A DNA stretch of 13,761 nucleotides from an uncultured Chlamydiae bacterium. Its GTDB lineage: Bacteria; Chlamydiota; Chlamydiia; Chlamydiales; SM23-39. The position numbers were made by a program, and so were the translations under genes. The notes under the pieces were generated by a model. That model was not told the DNA's origin. It ran no database searches and worked only from the letters and a program-made list of their open reading frames with translations. Positions 1 to 6,900 of the stretch are shown one piece after another. The DNA lies in assembly GCA_903889795.1 (NCBI GenBank), contig CAISYW010000079.1, forward strand, positions 1-13,761, in the 5' to 3' direction. How positions within the stretch are numbered: position 1 is the first letter of the stretch; every line of letters begins with the position of its first letter.

Positions 1-1
1 G

Positions 2-1936
2 ATGGACTTCATGGAACAAGAGCGTGAACGCGGCATCACCATTACTTCCGCCGCAACGACCGTTCATTGGAAAGACCACAAAATCAACATCATTGACACG
101 CCGGGCCACGTCGACTTCACGATTGAAGTCGAGCGATCATTGCGGGTTCTCGATGGCGCAGTCGCTGTTTTCTGCGCTGTGGCTGGAGTCCAGCCCCAGT
201 CTGAAACAGTATGGCGTCAAGCAGACCGTTATGGGGTACCGCGGGTTGCTTTCGTGAACAAAATGGATCGAACCGGAGCCGACTTTTTCAAGGCCGTTCG
301 TTCCATGCGCGAAAAGCTGCACGCAAATGCCATTCCGGTCCAATGTCCGATCGGCGCGGAAGCAGGCTTTAAAGGCATGGTCGATCTAATCACTATGAAG
401 GCCTACCTTTTCCATGACGAGACGCTCGGCGCGAAATTTGATACCGAAGAGATTCCCGCTCATCTTCTCGATCAGTGCAAAAAAATGCGCTTGGAAATGC
501 TTGAAGAAATTGCGACAGTTGACGATAGAAATGATGATTTCATGGCGAAAGTGCTCGAAAATCCAGAATCGATCACGGAAGATGAAATCCATGCCACAAT
601 TCGTCTCGGTGTAATTTCTAACAAAATTAATCCTGTGCTTTGCGGGTCCGCCTTTAAGAACAAAGGGGTTCAGCAAATCTTGGATGCCATTACGCGTTGG
701 ATGCCATCGCCACTCGACCGAGGCATGGTCCGTGGGCACAAAATCGATTCCGAAGAAACGATTGAAATTGCTCCGGCAGATGACAGCCCTCTTTCGGCTC
801 TGGCGTTTAAAATCACAACCGACCCCTATGTTGGACGTTTGACCTTTATTCGCATCTACAGCGGAACGCTACCCAAAGGTACTGCAGTTCTTAATGCAAC
901 GAAAGATAAACGCGAGCGTATTTCACGTTTGCTGGAGATGCATGCGAACCAGCGCAAAGATCGCGACGAATTTTATGCCGGCGATATTGCAGCCTGTATC
1001 GGTTTGCGAAACACCAGCACGGGCGACACTCTCTGCTCAGAAGACCATCCCCTGCTTTTGGAAAAGATGAATTTTCCCGATCCGGTTATTTCAATGGCGA
1101 TTGAGCCGAAGTCAAAGCCTGACCGTGAAAAACTCTCGATGGCGCTCTCCGCGCTTTCTGAAGAAGATCCCACCTTCCGCGTTGTCACCAACGAAGAAAC
1201 GGGACAGACCATTATTATGGGAATGGGCGAACTGCACCTTGAGATCATCCGCGACCGGATGCTGCGTGAATTCAGCGTCGACGCCAACGTCGGCAAACCT
1301 GAAGTTTCATATAAAGAAACGATCACGACACCATCCAGCACGGAAACCAAGTACATTAAGCAGTCCGGCGGCCGCGGTCAATACGCGCACGTATGTCTGG
1401 ACATTGAACCCAACGAACCTGGCAAAGGCAACGAGATTGTCAGCAAGATCGTTGGCGGTGTCATTCCGAAGGAATATATCCCTGCGATTATCAAAGGGAT
1501 CGAGGAAGGATTGCAAACAGGCGTCTTGGCGGGTTATCCGCTGGTCGACCTCAAGATTGCGATTGTCTTCGGATCATTCCATGAAGTTGACTCCAACGAG
1601 ATGGCGTTTAAGATCTGCGCATCGATGGCGATTAAAGATGCTGCCCGCAAGGGAAAGCCGATTATACTCGAACCGATCATGAAGGTCGTCATCGAAACAC
1701 CGGAACAAAACGTCGGTGATGTCATCGGTGATATTAACCGCCGCCGTGGAAAAATTCTCGGCCAAGAGACTGTCAGAGGCACTGTCGAAGTTACAACCGA
1801 AGTTCCTCTCAGCGAAATGTTTGGATATTCGACGCAACTGCGCTCAATGTCCTCAGGCCGAGCAACTTACACTATGGAACCAAGCCATTTCGAGCGAGTT
1901 CCAGTAAAAATTCAAGAAGAAATTTCGAAAAAATAA
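2..1936 (+). CDS. fusA: Elongation factor G (3' part, N-terminus off the window)
   Basis: Translational GTPase that drives ribosomal translocation of tRNA and mRNA and, with the recycling factor, ribosome recycling; cytoplasmic. The visible 644 residues start inside the switch I region (MEQERERGITITS). They carry the G3 motif DTPGH at residues 32-36 of the visible part, G4 NKMD at 86-89 and a G5-like GSAF near 217, followed by the EF-G domains II-V through to a TAA stop. Bacterial EF-G is usually about 690-700 residues, so about 50 residues, including the P-loop, lie upstream of base 1. The ATG at base 2 is an internal methionine, not the start. rpsJ follows after 6 nt, so the two are surely cotranscribed, presumably in an rpsL-rpsG-fusA-rpsJ operon as in Chlamydia (from memory). 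Nothing looks broken. Confidence 0.98.
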   Translation: MDFMEQERERGITITSAATTVHWKDHKINIIDTPGHVDFTIEVERSLRVLDGAVAVFCAVAGVQPQSETVWRQADRYGVPRVAFVNKMDRTGADFFKAVRSMREKLHANAIPVQCPIGAEAGFKGMVDLITMKAYLFHDETLGAKFDTEEIPAHLLDQCKKMRLEMLEEIATVDDRNDDFMAKVLENPESITEDEIHATIRLGVISNKINPVLCGSAFKNKGVQQILDAITRWMPSPLDRGMVRGHKIDSEETIEIAPADDSPLSALAFKITTDPYVGRLTFIRIYSGTLPKGTAVLNATKDKRERISRLLEMHANQRKDRDEFYAGDIAACIGLRNTSTGDTLCSEDHPLLLEKMNFPDPVISMAIEPKSKPDREKLSMALSALSEEDPTFRVVTNEETGQTIIMGMGELHLEIIRDRMLREFSVDANVGKPEVSYKETITTPSSTETKYIKQSGGRGQYAHVCLDIEPNEPGKGNEIVSKIVGGVIPKEYIPAIIKGIEEGLQTGVLAGYPLVDLKIAIVFGSFHEVDSNEMAFKICASMAIKDAARKGKPIILEPIMKVVIETPEQNVGDVIGDINRRRGKILGQETVRGTVEVTTEVPLSEMFGYSTQLRSMSSGRATYTMEPSHFERVPVKIQEEISKK

Positions 1937-1942
1937 GGGATT

Positions 1943-2260
1943 ATGGGCAAACAACCAAGACAAAGAATACGAATCCGTTTGAAGGCATACGATCAGCGTC
2001 AATTAGATCGTTCCACAGCGGATATTGTAGAAACAGCAAAGCGTACCGGCGCACGCGTTGTAGGGCCAATTCCCCTGCCAACAAAGCGGCAGGTCTTTAC
2101 GGTTCTGCGCTCGCCTCACGTCGACCGCAAATCACGCGAGCAATTTGAAATGCGCACTCACATTCGCATGCTTGATCTATTGAATCCCACCCTCGACACG
2201 ATCGACAAGCTGAAAGTGCTTCCTGTCGCATCCGGCGTCGACATTAAAATCAAAGCGTAA
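1943..2260 (+). CDS. rpsJ: 30S ribosomal protein S10
   Basis: S10 is a component of the 30S head and also the NusE subunit of antitermination complexes. The 105-residue product matches the family throughout: the IRIRLKAYD opening, the loop with GPIPLPT and the C-terminal block RSPHVDRKSREQFEMRTH followed by LPVASGVDIKIK. Its length is normal for S10. The start is the ATG 6 nt after the fusA stop, with an AAGGG Shine-Dalgarno-like stretch just upstream at 1935-1939. In most bacteria rpsJ opens the S10 operon; its place directly after fusA is the chlamydial arrangement as I remember it, which helps identify the organism. An intrinsic terminator follows directly. Confidence 0.98.
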   Translation: MGKQPRQRIRIRLKAYDQRQLDRSTADIVETAKRTGARVVGPIPLPTKRQVFTVLRSPHVDRKSREQFEMRTHIRMLDLLNPTLDTIDKLKVLPVASGVDIKIKA

Positions 2261-2265
2261 TTTTT

Positions 2266-2302
2266 ATTCCCCATTGCTCGCGCAGTGGGGAATGATTCTT
2301 TT
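2266..2302 (+). terminator. Rho-independent terminator after rpsJ
   Basis: An 11-bp stem pairs 2266-2276 (ATTCCCCATTG) with 2283-2293 (CAGTGGGGAAT), with one G-U wobble and a 6-nt loop CTCGCG. It is followed by GATTCTTTT at 2294-2302. It begins 6 nt after the rpsJ stop, so it should end the fusA-rpsJ transcript and insulate the AT-rich region beyond. Confidence 0.88.
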
Positions 2303-2474
2303 AAGTGTGAAGCGTCGCTCGATGCCGACTGAAACTCTTCCCTTATTTTTTCCGATATCGTAAATGCCTATTTGACAATATCTTACATTTTGTTAAGGTT
2401 TGGAGTTTAGCAATTGCTTTGTTTGTTAATTTTGTTGTTAAATAATTAGTATTAATATAAGCGGCATTAAAATA

Positions 2475-2501
2475 TTGACAATATTCAAAAAATAATACAA
2501 T
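2475..2501 (+). promoter_or_regulatory. Candidate promoter of the RING-protein gene
   Basis: A perfect -35 hexamer TTGACA (2475-2480) is followed by a -10-like TACAAT (2496-2501) with a 15-nt spacer, shorter than the usual 16-18. The -35 lies inside AATATT-GAC-AATATT (2471-2485), and the 10-mer TTGACAATAT also occurs at 2372-2381. The whole 2303-2532 stretch holds no gene and is very AT-rich (12 of 60 bases are G or C in 2401-2460), so hexamers can arise by chance. Confidence 0.35.
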
Positions 2502-2532
2502 ATTAATATAAACAAATTTAAAAGGTGTGATT

Positions 2533-3192
2533 ATGGCACATTCAATAACGTTTGATAGAGTTTTCCGTACTTATCCTGAGAATGAGGGTTGTTATGTATG
2601 TACTGAACCTTTGAATGGTCGTTCAGTATTTGCTCACAATGATGCTATTAATAATGATTTGCGCCGCATACATGATATTTGCGAAGAATGCTTGCGTACT
2701 TGTTTGGCCAATCACTCGTCGTGTCCGATATGCAGATTGCCTGTTAAAGCTACTGTTGAGGATTTATTAATAGCTTGTCAAAACAACAATCTTGAAAAAT
2801 TTCGAAGATTGCTGCCAATCGTTTTGAGGGACAACAATGATATTGGTTCATCCATTCAAATAGCATTTATGCTAGCTAGAGACTTGCAAATACGAACCAC
2901 ATTGATTCGTCAATTATGGGAAGGTTCAGAGGAAAGTAAACAATTGGCACTTTGCCTCGCTTGTGTAGGAGGTTTCCTGGAGATTTTGCAAGAATTGATG
3001 GCGAATCATCCTCCTCTTTCAGGAGAACAGATGCATCAATTAATAAGAAATGCCCGAGCCAATAATCATCAAAACGTTATTGATTTCTTGCAACCACATC
3101 GTCATTCATGCTGGAAAATGACAGCAGCGGTATGCGTTGGAATCGTGGCTGCTTCGCTAATGACGGTTTCGTACATGCAGATCGCTCGTTAA
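2533..3192 (+). CDS. RING-finger-like protein with ankyrin-like repeats and C-terminal membrane anchor
   Basis: Predicted 219 residues. The N-terminal part resembles a eukaryotic RING finger: C20-x2-C23, then H47-x2-C50-x2-C53-L, then C64-P-I-C67-R. No cysteine sits at the usual third ligand position two residues before H47 (it is R45); H35 is the nearest alternative. Residues about 74-187 form degenerate ankyrin-like helical pairs (VEDLLIACQNNNLEKFRRLL; LALCLACVGGFLEILQELM; an NHQNVIDFLQ segment). A single hydrophobic helix at 196-214 ends four residues before the C-terminus, suggesting a tail anchor. The start is the ATG at 2533, with AGGTG 5 nt upstream; the in-frame GTG at 2527 lies within that site. 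By analogy with host-adapted Chlamydiae and Legionella, the likely role is a secreted or membrane-bound E3 ubiquitin ligase-type effector (inference). It is much richer in A+T than its neighbours (18 and 22 G/C per 60 bases in two stretches, against 34 in a fusA stretch), which suggests acquisition. Confidence 0.75.
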   Translation: MAHSITFDRVFRTYPENEGCYVCTEPLNGRSVFAHNDAINNDLRRIHDICEECLRTCLANHSSCPICRLPVKATVEDLLIACQNNNLEKFRRLLPIVLRDNNDIGSSIQIAFMLARDLQIRTTLIRQLWEGSEESKQLALCLACVGGFLEILQELMANHPPLSGEQMHQLIRNARANNHQNVIDFLQPHRHSCWKMTAAVCVGIVAASLMTVSYMQIAR

Positions 3193-3233
3193 ATAAAAAA
3201 TCTTTGGAGGAGATTCTTCTGCCGCTTAGAGAG

Positions 3234-3258
3234 GCGGTGCGGCTACGCCGCTTACCGC
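3234..3258. repeat. GC-rich stem-loop between convergent genes
   Basis: GCGGT and GCGGC (3234-3243) pair with GCCGC (3247-3251) and ACCGC (3254-3258), giving a 10-bp stem with a TAC loop and a TT bulge. The 8-mer GCCGCTTA occurs at 3221-3228 and again at 3247-3254, so an alternative pairing is possible. No T-run follows on either strand. Confidence 0.6.
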
Positions 3259-3269
3259 GTTATCATATA

Positions 3270-3312
3270 GCTTGCTTTGACCCACCCTTGAAGGGATGGG
3301 ATTGCAGCAAGC
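3270..3312. repeat. Second stem-loop, resembling an IS200/IS605-type end
   Basis: An outer 7-bp stem (GCTTGCT 3270-3276 with AGCAAGC 3306-3312) encloses an inner 8-bp stem (CCCACCCT 3281-3288 with AGGG 3292-3295 and TGGG 3297-3300, one bulged A), with a TGA loop. On the minus strand it reads AATCCCATCCCTTCAAGGG then TGGGTCAA, which recalls the hairpin at the right end of tnpB-type elements. No transposase gene is nearby, so it would be a remnant. It could also simply separate the convergent transcripts. Confidence 0.5.
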
Positions 3313-3339
3313 GATGCGTTCAAATAGACAAAGTCCAAC

Positions 3340-3690
3340 CTAAGGAAGCATCTCGCTATTTCGGGTGGTCTGCATTTCATAGCTATCAAAACCGGTTGCC
3401 GGCGGAGAGCTTTGCTCAAGGTGCTTAGATATCACAACACCGTCTTTAAGAATGATGGTGTAGCGTCGCTCTTGTACGGTTCGTGCGCCAACCTTCATCC
3501 GCTCAATAAACACAAATTCTTCAACCCCGTCATCCTTTTTAGAGCTTGAATAGGGATGACCCGCCATGGTAATCACTTCCTCTTTGGTCGCACCTACGGG
3601 AATGTCGTAGAAAGAATCCATTGTCAACATGTTGTGGCCCGATGCACACGCTGCAAAGGTCAAAAGAGATATCCAGGCAATTCGTTTCAT
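3340..3690 (-). CDS. Small lipoprotein with BamE/SmpA-like domain
   Basis: Predicted 116 residues. The N-terminus has two basic residues, a short hydrophobic stretch and a lipobox-like FAAC with the lipidated cysteine at residue 15, so it should be a membrane-anchored lipoprotein. Residues about 26-95 (FYDIPVGATKEEVITMAGHP, then a DGVEEFVFIER strand and YTIILKDGVVI) follow the BamE/SmpA pattern: a two-helix 'G.t..ev...lG.P' unit followed by antiparallel strands. In proteobacteria BamE is an accessory of the beta-barrel assembly machine. Whether this is the chlamydial counterpart or only shares the fold cannot be told from sequence. Its start overlaps the upstream stop by one base (TAATG), so translation is probably coupled to the unknown gene and rodA before it. 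Being last in the cluster, it ends just before the two stem-loops. Confidence 0.8.
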   Translation of the reverse strand: MKRIAWISLLTFAACASGHNMLTMDSFYDIPVGATKEEVITMAGHPYSSSKKDDGVEEFVFIERMKVGARTVQERRYTIILKDGVVISKHLEQSSPPATGFDSYEMQTTRNSEMLP

Positions 3691-4193
3691 TATGATTCTT
3701 CCCCTTCATGCGGCTCTTCTTCTTCTTCATTAAATGGCGGCTGTTCACCGGAACTAGGCCAAATTCTCGCCTCAATCTGAGTGCGGAATTGATCCGAGGT
3801 CACATATTCCCCATGCATGAGATAGCTTCCATCCGGTTGCAGATGATAGGTCTCAAATCCCTCGAAATTCATACCGTTATTGCGAAACTCCCAACCGATC
3901 AACTTATCGTCGTAGACTCCCTTCCCGACAATACGGCCAACATTCTGGTTTTCCATATCAACCGTAAAGGAATTCGCTTGAAAATCATAAAACGAAAGCT
4001 GATTTCGCATGTTTTCGGAAAGACCCTGAACGATGATCTCCTGCATACATTCCACTTTTTCCGAAAAGTCGCGCGTTTGAACGCTCCAATTGGTGTTGAA
4101 GATGAGTTCTTCCTCAACCATGTTTAGCAAAATTTTTCCTTCACCTGTCCAATTTCCGGGAGACAGGATAAACGCGTGGTTAAAATCGCTCAT
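3690..4193 (-). CDS. Hypothetical beta-rich protein with acidic tail
   Basis: I do not recognise this 167-residue protein. It has no signal peptide and no membrane segment, so it is probably cytoplasmic. The opening GNWTGEGKI near residue 13, followed by many short alternating-hydrophobic stretches (IVGKGVYDDKLIGWEF; GSYLMHGEYV), suggests a small calycin/lipocalin-like beta-barrel; that is inference from pattern only. The last 14 residues are strongly acidic (FNEEEEEPHEGEES). Its ATG overlaps the rodA stop by one base (TGATG) and its own stop overlaps the lipoprotein start (TAATG), so the three genes are made from one transcript with coupled translation. The position hints at an envelope or growth-related task, but nothing in the sequence proves it. 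Confidence 0.8.
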   Translation of the reverse strand: MSDFNHAFILSPGNWTGEGKILLNMVEEELIFNTNWSVQTRDFSEKVECMQEIIVQGLSENMRNQLSFYDFQANSFTVDMENQNVGRIVGKGVYDDKLIGWEFRNNGMNFEGFETYHLQPDGSYLMHGEYVTSDQFRTQIEARIWPSSGEQPPFNEEEEEPHEGEES

Positions 4194-5323
4194 CAGAACA
4201 TAAACCTTTTGCTATAAATGCTTTGCAATATTCCCAGCGCCGCCATTGTCGTGAGAACGGAGTTTCCCCCATATGTCACAAAAATCAATGGCACGCCTGC
4301 TATCGGCAGAAGAGCGCACATCATCGAGACATTGAACAGCACATGCATAGCGAGGTAAATCGCCAGGCCGGCTGCCAAGATCCGCCCGAAGGCATCCTTA
4401 GCAACAACTGCCACCTGTAAACTAAAATAGATCAAAGCGAAAAAAAGCAACAGCATGATTACAAGACCCACAAAACCAAACTCCTCGCCATAGGCGGCAA
4501 AGACGGAATCCGTGTGGGCGGCCGGCAGCCACTTCTTTTTGGCAAACTCTCCCGCCCGCCAACCGGTGCCGGTAAGCCCCCCTACAGCGATGGAGGTAGC
4601 CGCGGCCTTTTGATGGTAAGTGTTTGGATTAAGCCGCTCATATTGATACTCTTTCATATAACGAGTGAAGAAAGGACGCATTTCTTCATGAGAAAAAAGA
4701 CCCACAAAAAGAAAAAGCACGACCACGAGGCCGCCAATCGCTCCGATCGTCAAAACACGAATGAGGCCTCTATGGATGCCTGCAAAATAACACATCCCCA
4801 ACGCGATAGGAAAAAGGATTAAAGCAGTTCCCAAATCGGGCTGTTTCAAAATCAGCAAAAAAGGAACCCCCATTATTGCAAAAGCCTGACATCCAACACG
4901 TAAGCTCCCGATCTGGTTTCCCTGTTTGCTCAAAAAATGAGCCAATGCAATGGCAAGAATCAATTTAGCATGCTCAGATGGTTGAATATTCAAGCCAATA
5001 ACCGGAATGCGATACCAGCGATGAACATTCTGAATCGGCGTGGTCAGATACAGACCCAAGAGAAGAACAATGACAATAAAATAAAAAAGCCAACTCAAGC
5101 TTTGCAATTTGCGATAATCGAATATGGCCATCACGGCAAAGACAGCCCAGCCGCACAAAAACCAACGCAGCTGGCTTTTTACGAGCGGCGTCCAAAATAG
5201 ATTGTCCGCATCCGATGTCATCGAAGAAATGACGAGCAAACTGATCACCATCAAGGATAATACAACCGGCACGATCCGCCAATCAATCCGGCCTAAAGAA
5301 CGGTAGTCTGCGCTTTGATTCAT
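4193..5323 (-). CDS. rodA: RodA, SEDS-family peptidoglycan polymerase
   Basis: A 376-residue multi-pass inner-membrane protein of the SEDS family (RodA/FtsW/SpoVE), which polymerises lipid II into glycan strands together with a class B PBP. About ten hydrophobic segments are visible. Family signatures are QPSEHAKL at 114-121, KQPDLGTA at 160-167, HTDSVFAAYGEEFGF from 270 with D272 as the conserved catalytic-site aspartate, and LPIAGVPLIFVTYGGNS at 339-355. RodA rather than FtsW fits the length and the wording of these motifs, as well as its neighbourhood with birA. Chlamydiae lack FtsZ and use MreB-linked peptidoglycan synthesis at division, so this is expected to be a key division enzyme. 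No partner PBP gene lies in the window. No Shine-Dalgarno is visible before the ATG; a CATAAT box ends 10 nt upstream. It is first in a three-gene cluster. Confidence 0.95.
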   Translation of the reverse strand: MNQSADYRSLGRIDWRIVPVVLSLMVISLLVISSMTSDADNLFWTPLVKSQLRWFLCGWAVFAVMAIFDYRKLQSLSWLFYFIVIVLLLGLYLTTPIQNVHRWYRIPVIGLNIQPSEHAKLILAIALAHFLSKQGNQIGSLRVGCQAFAIMGVPFLLILKQPDLGTALILFPIALGMCYFAGIHRGLIRVLTIGAIGGLVVVLFLFVGLFSHEEMRPFFTRYMKEYQYERLNPNTYHQKAAATSIAVGGLTGTGWRAGEFAKKKWLPAAHTDSVFAAYGEEFGFVGLVIMLLLFFALIYFSLQVAVVAKDAFGRILAAGLAIYLAMHVLFNVSMMCALLPIAGVPLIFVTYGGNSVLTTMAALGILQSIYSKRFMF

Positions 5324-5333
5324 AACATAGAAT

Positions 5334-5361
5334 ATTATGAGTCGATTACGATAGAATGCAA
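5334..5361 (-). promoter_or_regulatory. Candidate rodA promoter, close to the start codon
   Basis: On the minus strand a -10-like CATAAT (5339-5334, 5 of 6) lies 10 nt before the rodA ATG, with a weak -35-like TTGCAT (5361-5356) at a 16-nt spacer. With no Shine-Dalgarno present, transcription would start within a few bases of the ATG. The -35 is poor, so this is tentative. Confidence 0.3.
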
Positions 5362-5398
5362 CCGCGCTTTAATATTTTTTTGGAAAGGGAGAAAAACT

Positions 5399-6133
5399 AT
5401 GGAAATCAATGATATTCATCTTGAATCTGTCGACTCCACAAATCAGTACGCGAAAACGCATTACAGTCAATTCGATCCCGACCAACTCACTTGCATTACA
5501 GCAGAGGAACAAACAGCCGGACGCGGTCGATTGCAGCGCCGTTGGGAATCACCAAAGGGGCAAAACATTTATGCGACATTTTGTTTTCGATTACCCCTCC
5601 CCACGCTGCACCTCGTGAGCCTCAGTCAAATCATGACCTTGAGTTTATCCATGGTCCTTTTAAAAGAAGGGCTTTTTCCCAAAATTAAATGGCCCAATGA
5701 TGTTCAACTCAACAGCAAAAAGATGGCGGGTATTCTTTGCGAAACTGAATTTCATCCTCATCATATCGATATTTTCCTGGGAGTGGGTATCAACGTCAAC
5801 ATGGATGCACAACAACTCTCACTAATCGATCAACCGGCCACCTCGCTATTGATTGAGACAGATCAATTATGGGATCGATCCTCTCTACTGAAAAAGCTCC
5901 AAAAACAATTCTTAGTTGACTTGCAGAAGTTCAAAAAAGAGGGTTTTACTCCCTTTCATAGCCAATTTGAAAATCTGTTGGCCTATAAGGGACAGACGAT
6001 TCATTGTTTTGATGGAAAAAAAGAATGGGTGGGCATTTGTCATTCCGTCACTAATGACGGACAGCTCAACCTCTATTTGCCCAATAAAGAAATTCATACA
6101 GTGATTTCGGGAGATATTAAAGGAGCGAAATAA
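5399..6133 (+). CDS. birA: Biotin--protein ligase (monofunctional BirA)
   Basis: Attaches biotin, via biotinyl-5'-AMP, to the biotin carrier protein of acetyl-CoA carboxylase; cytoplasmic. The 244-residue product has the ligase core: SVDSTN at 10-15, the biotin/AMP-binding glycine-rich loop GRGRL at 41-45, KWPND at 97-101 and KKMAGIL at 107-113, followed by the GVGINVN strand and a small C-terminal domain. It lacks the N-terminal helix-turn-helix of E. coli BirA, so it should not be a repressor. The frame is open further upstream to 5315, but the ATG at 5399 has a strong AGGGAG site (5386-5391) 7 nt before it and begins just ahead of the family core, so I take that start. It is divergent from rodA and convergent with gpmA, with a 35-bp gap holding no recognisable terminator. 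Confidence 0.93.
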   Translation: MEINDIHLESVDSTNQYAKTHYSQFDPDQLTCITAEEQTAGRGRLQRRWESPKGQNIYATFCFRLPLPTLHLVSLSQIMTLSLSMVLLKEGLFPKIKWPNDVQLNSKKMAGILCETEFHPHHIDIFLGVGINVNMDAQQLSLIDQPATSLLIETDQLWDRSSLLKKLQKQFLVDLQKFKKEGFTPFHSQFENLLAYKGQTIHCFDGKKEWVGICHSVTNDGQLNLYLPNKEIHTVISGDIKGAK

Positions 6134-6168
6134 ATCGCGCAACGCCGCCGCCAAAGCCCTAAATCAAA

Positions 6169-6852
6169 CTATGTCAGCATAATCCGCTCATGCCGGCCAT
6201 TTTCAAATTGATAGACGATCGGCTCGCCGGTCGCCAATTCCAACTTCACTACCTGCTCTTTGGTCAACCCATCCAGATGCATTACGATCGCGCGCAACGA
6301 GTTTCCATGAGCGCAAATCAAAATATTTTCCTTGCGCTGCAGCCGAGGTTCAATCTCTTTTTTGTAATAGGGTAGCGCACGCTCGGCCGTCATCGCCAAG
6401 CTCTCTCCACCGGGAGGAGCCGTATCAAAACTGCGACGCCAGATCTGCACCTGCTCCGCCCCATATGTTTTTGCCGTCTCGGCCTTATTGAGCCCCTGCA
6501 ATTGACCATACATACGTTCATTCAGCTCCCAGGCGCTATAGACAGGAACGGTTGTCTTCTTCGTCTCTTCGCTATAAATTTGCCCCCACTGCTCGATTTT
6601 TCCTTGCCCGGGATGCAGAAAAACAGGAACCTTTTTACTCACATGCTGGAGCATCGCCAGGGCAAGCGTCATCTGAGCGCGTATCAGTGTAGAAGTGAAA
6701 ATGAGATCAATAGGAATGTTCCGAATCTTCTTTCCCCCTTCAATCGCTTCCAAAACTCCCGGTTCACTCAGAGGAATATCCACCCAACCGGTAAATAAAT
6801 TTTTTTCATTCCACGCTGACAAACCATGGCGCATTAAAATTAATTTTGACAT
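6169..6852 (-). CDS. gpmA: 2,3-bisphosphoglycerate-dependent phosphoglycerate mutase
   Basis: Interconverts 3- and 2-phosphoglycerate in glycolysis, with a phosphohistidine intermediate primed by 2,3-bisphosphoglycerate; cytoplasmic. The 227-residue product shows the histidine phosphatase signature LMRHG with R8 and catalytic H9, then NLFTGWVD, a conserved R58, the proton-donor glutamate E112 in NERMYG, and the second histidine H182 in CAHGNSLRA. The length suits the short dPGM type (E. coli GpmA is about 250). The frame is open 6 codons further upstream, but the ATG at 6852 begins the conserved MSKLILMRHG and has GGAG about 10 nt before it, so I chose that. It is convergent with birA and divergent from the pseudouridine synthase gene. 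Confidence 0.95.
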   Translation of the reverse strand: MSKLILMRHGLSAWNEKNLFTGWVDIPLSEPGVLEAIEGGKKIRNIPIDLIFTSTLIRAQMTLALAMLQHVSKKVPVFLHPGQGKIEQWGQIYSEETKKTTVPVYSAWELNERMYGQLQGLNKAETAKTYGAEQVQIWRRSFDTAPPGGESLAMTAERALPYYKKEIEPRLQRKENILICAHGNSLRAIVMHLDGLTKEQVVKLELATGEPIVYQFENGRHERIMLT

Positions 6853-6900
6853 TTGAAAGGGTCTCCACATGCTTTTTTATAAATAATTTTATCCAATCCT

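Noticed and set aside
1101..1682. A 193-codon open frame inside fusA in another reading frame
   Set aside because: It lies wholly within the conserved EF-G gene, gives a composition-biased Arg/Ser-rich product and has no family resemblance; it is a shadow frame.
3221..3312. CRISPR-like or tRNA-like element
   Set aside because: There are only two different stem-loops with one shared 8-mer, no repeat-spacer periodicity, and no cloverleaf or anticodon arm. No CRISPR, tRNA or rRNA was seen anywhere in the window.
3108..3428. A 106-codon plus-strand open frame across the end of the RING gene and the stem-loops
   Set aside because: It overlaps the RING gene and the BamE-like gene and translates the two hairpins; no ribosome site and no recognisable domain.
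3708..4127. A 139-codon plus-strand frame opposite the 167-residue unknown gene
   Set aside because: The minus-strand gene fits exactly between two 1-nt stop/start overlaps, which the opposite frame cannot explain.
5315..5398. N-terminal extension of BirA by 28 residues
   Set aside because: It overlaps the rodA start region, and the ATG at 5399 has a strong AGGGAG site at good spacing; the extension has no helix-turn-helix.
6134..6168. Possible terminator between convergent birA and gpmA
   Set aside because: The 35-bp gap contains only a GC-rich run without a paired arm or T-run on either strand.
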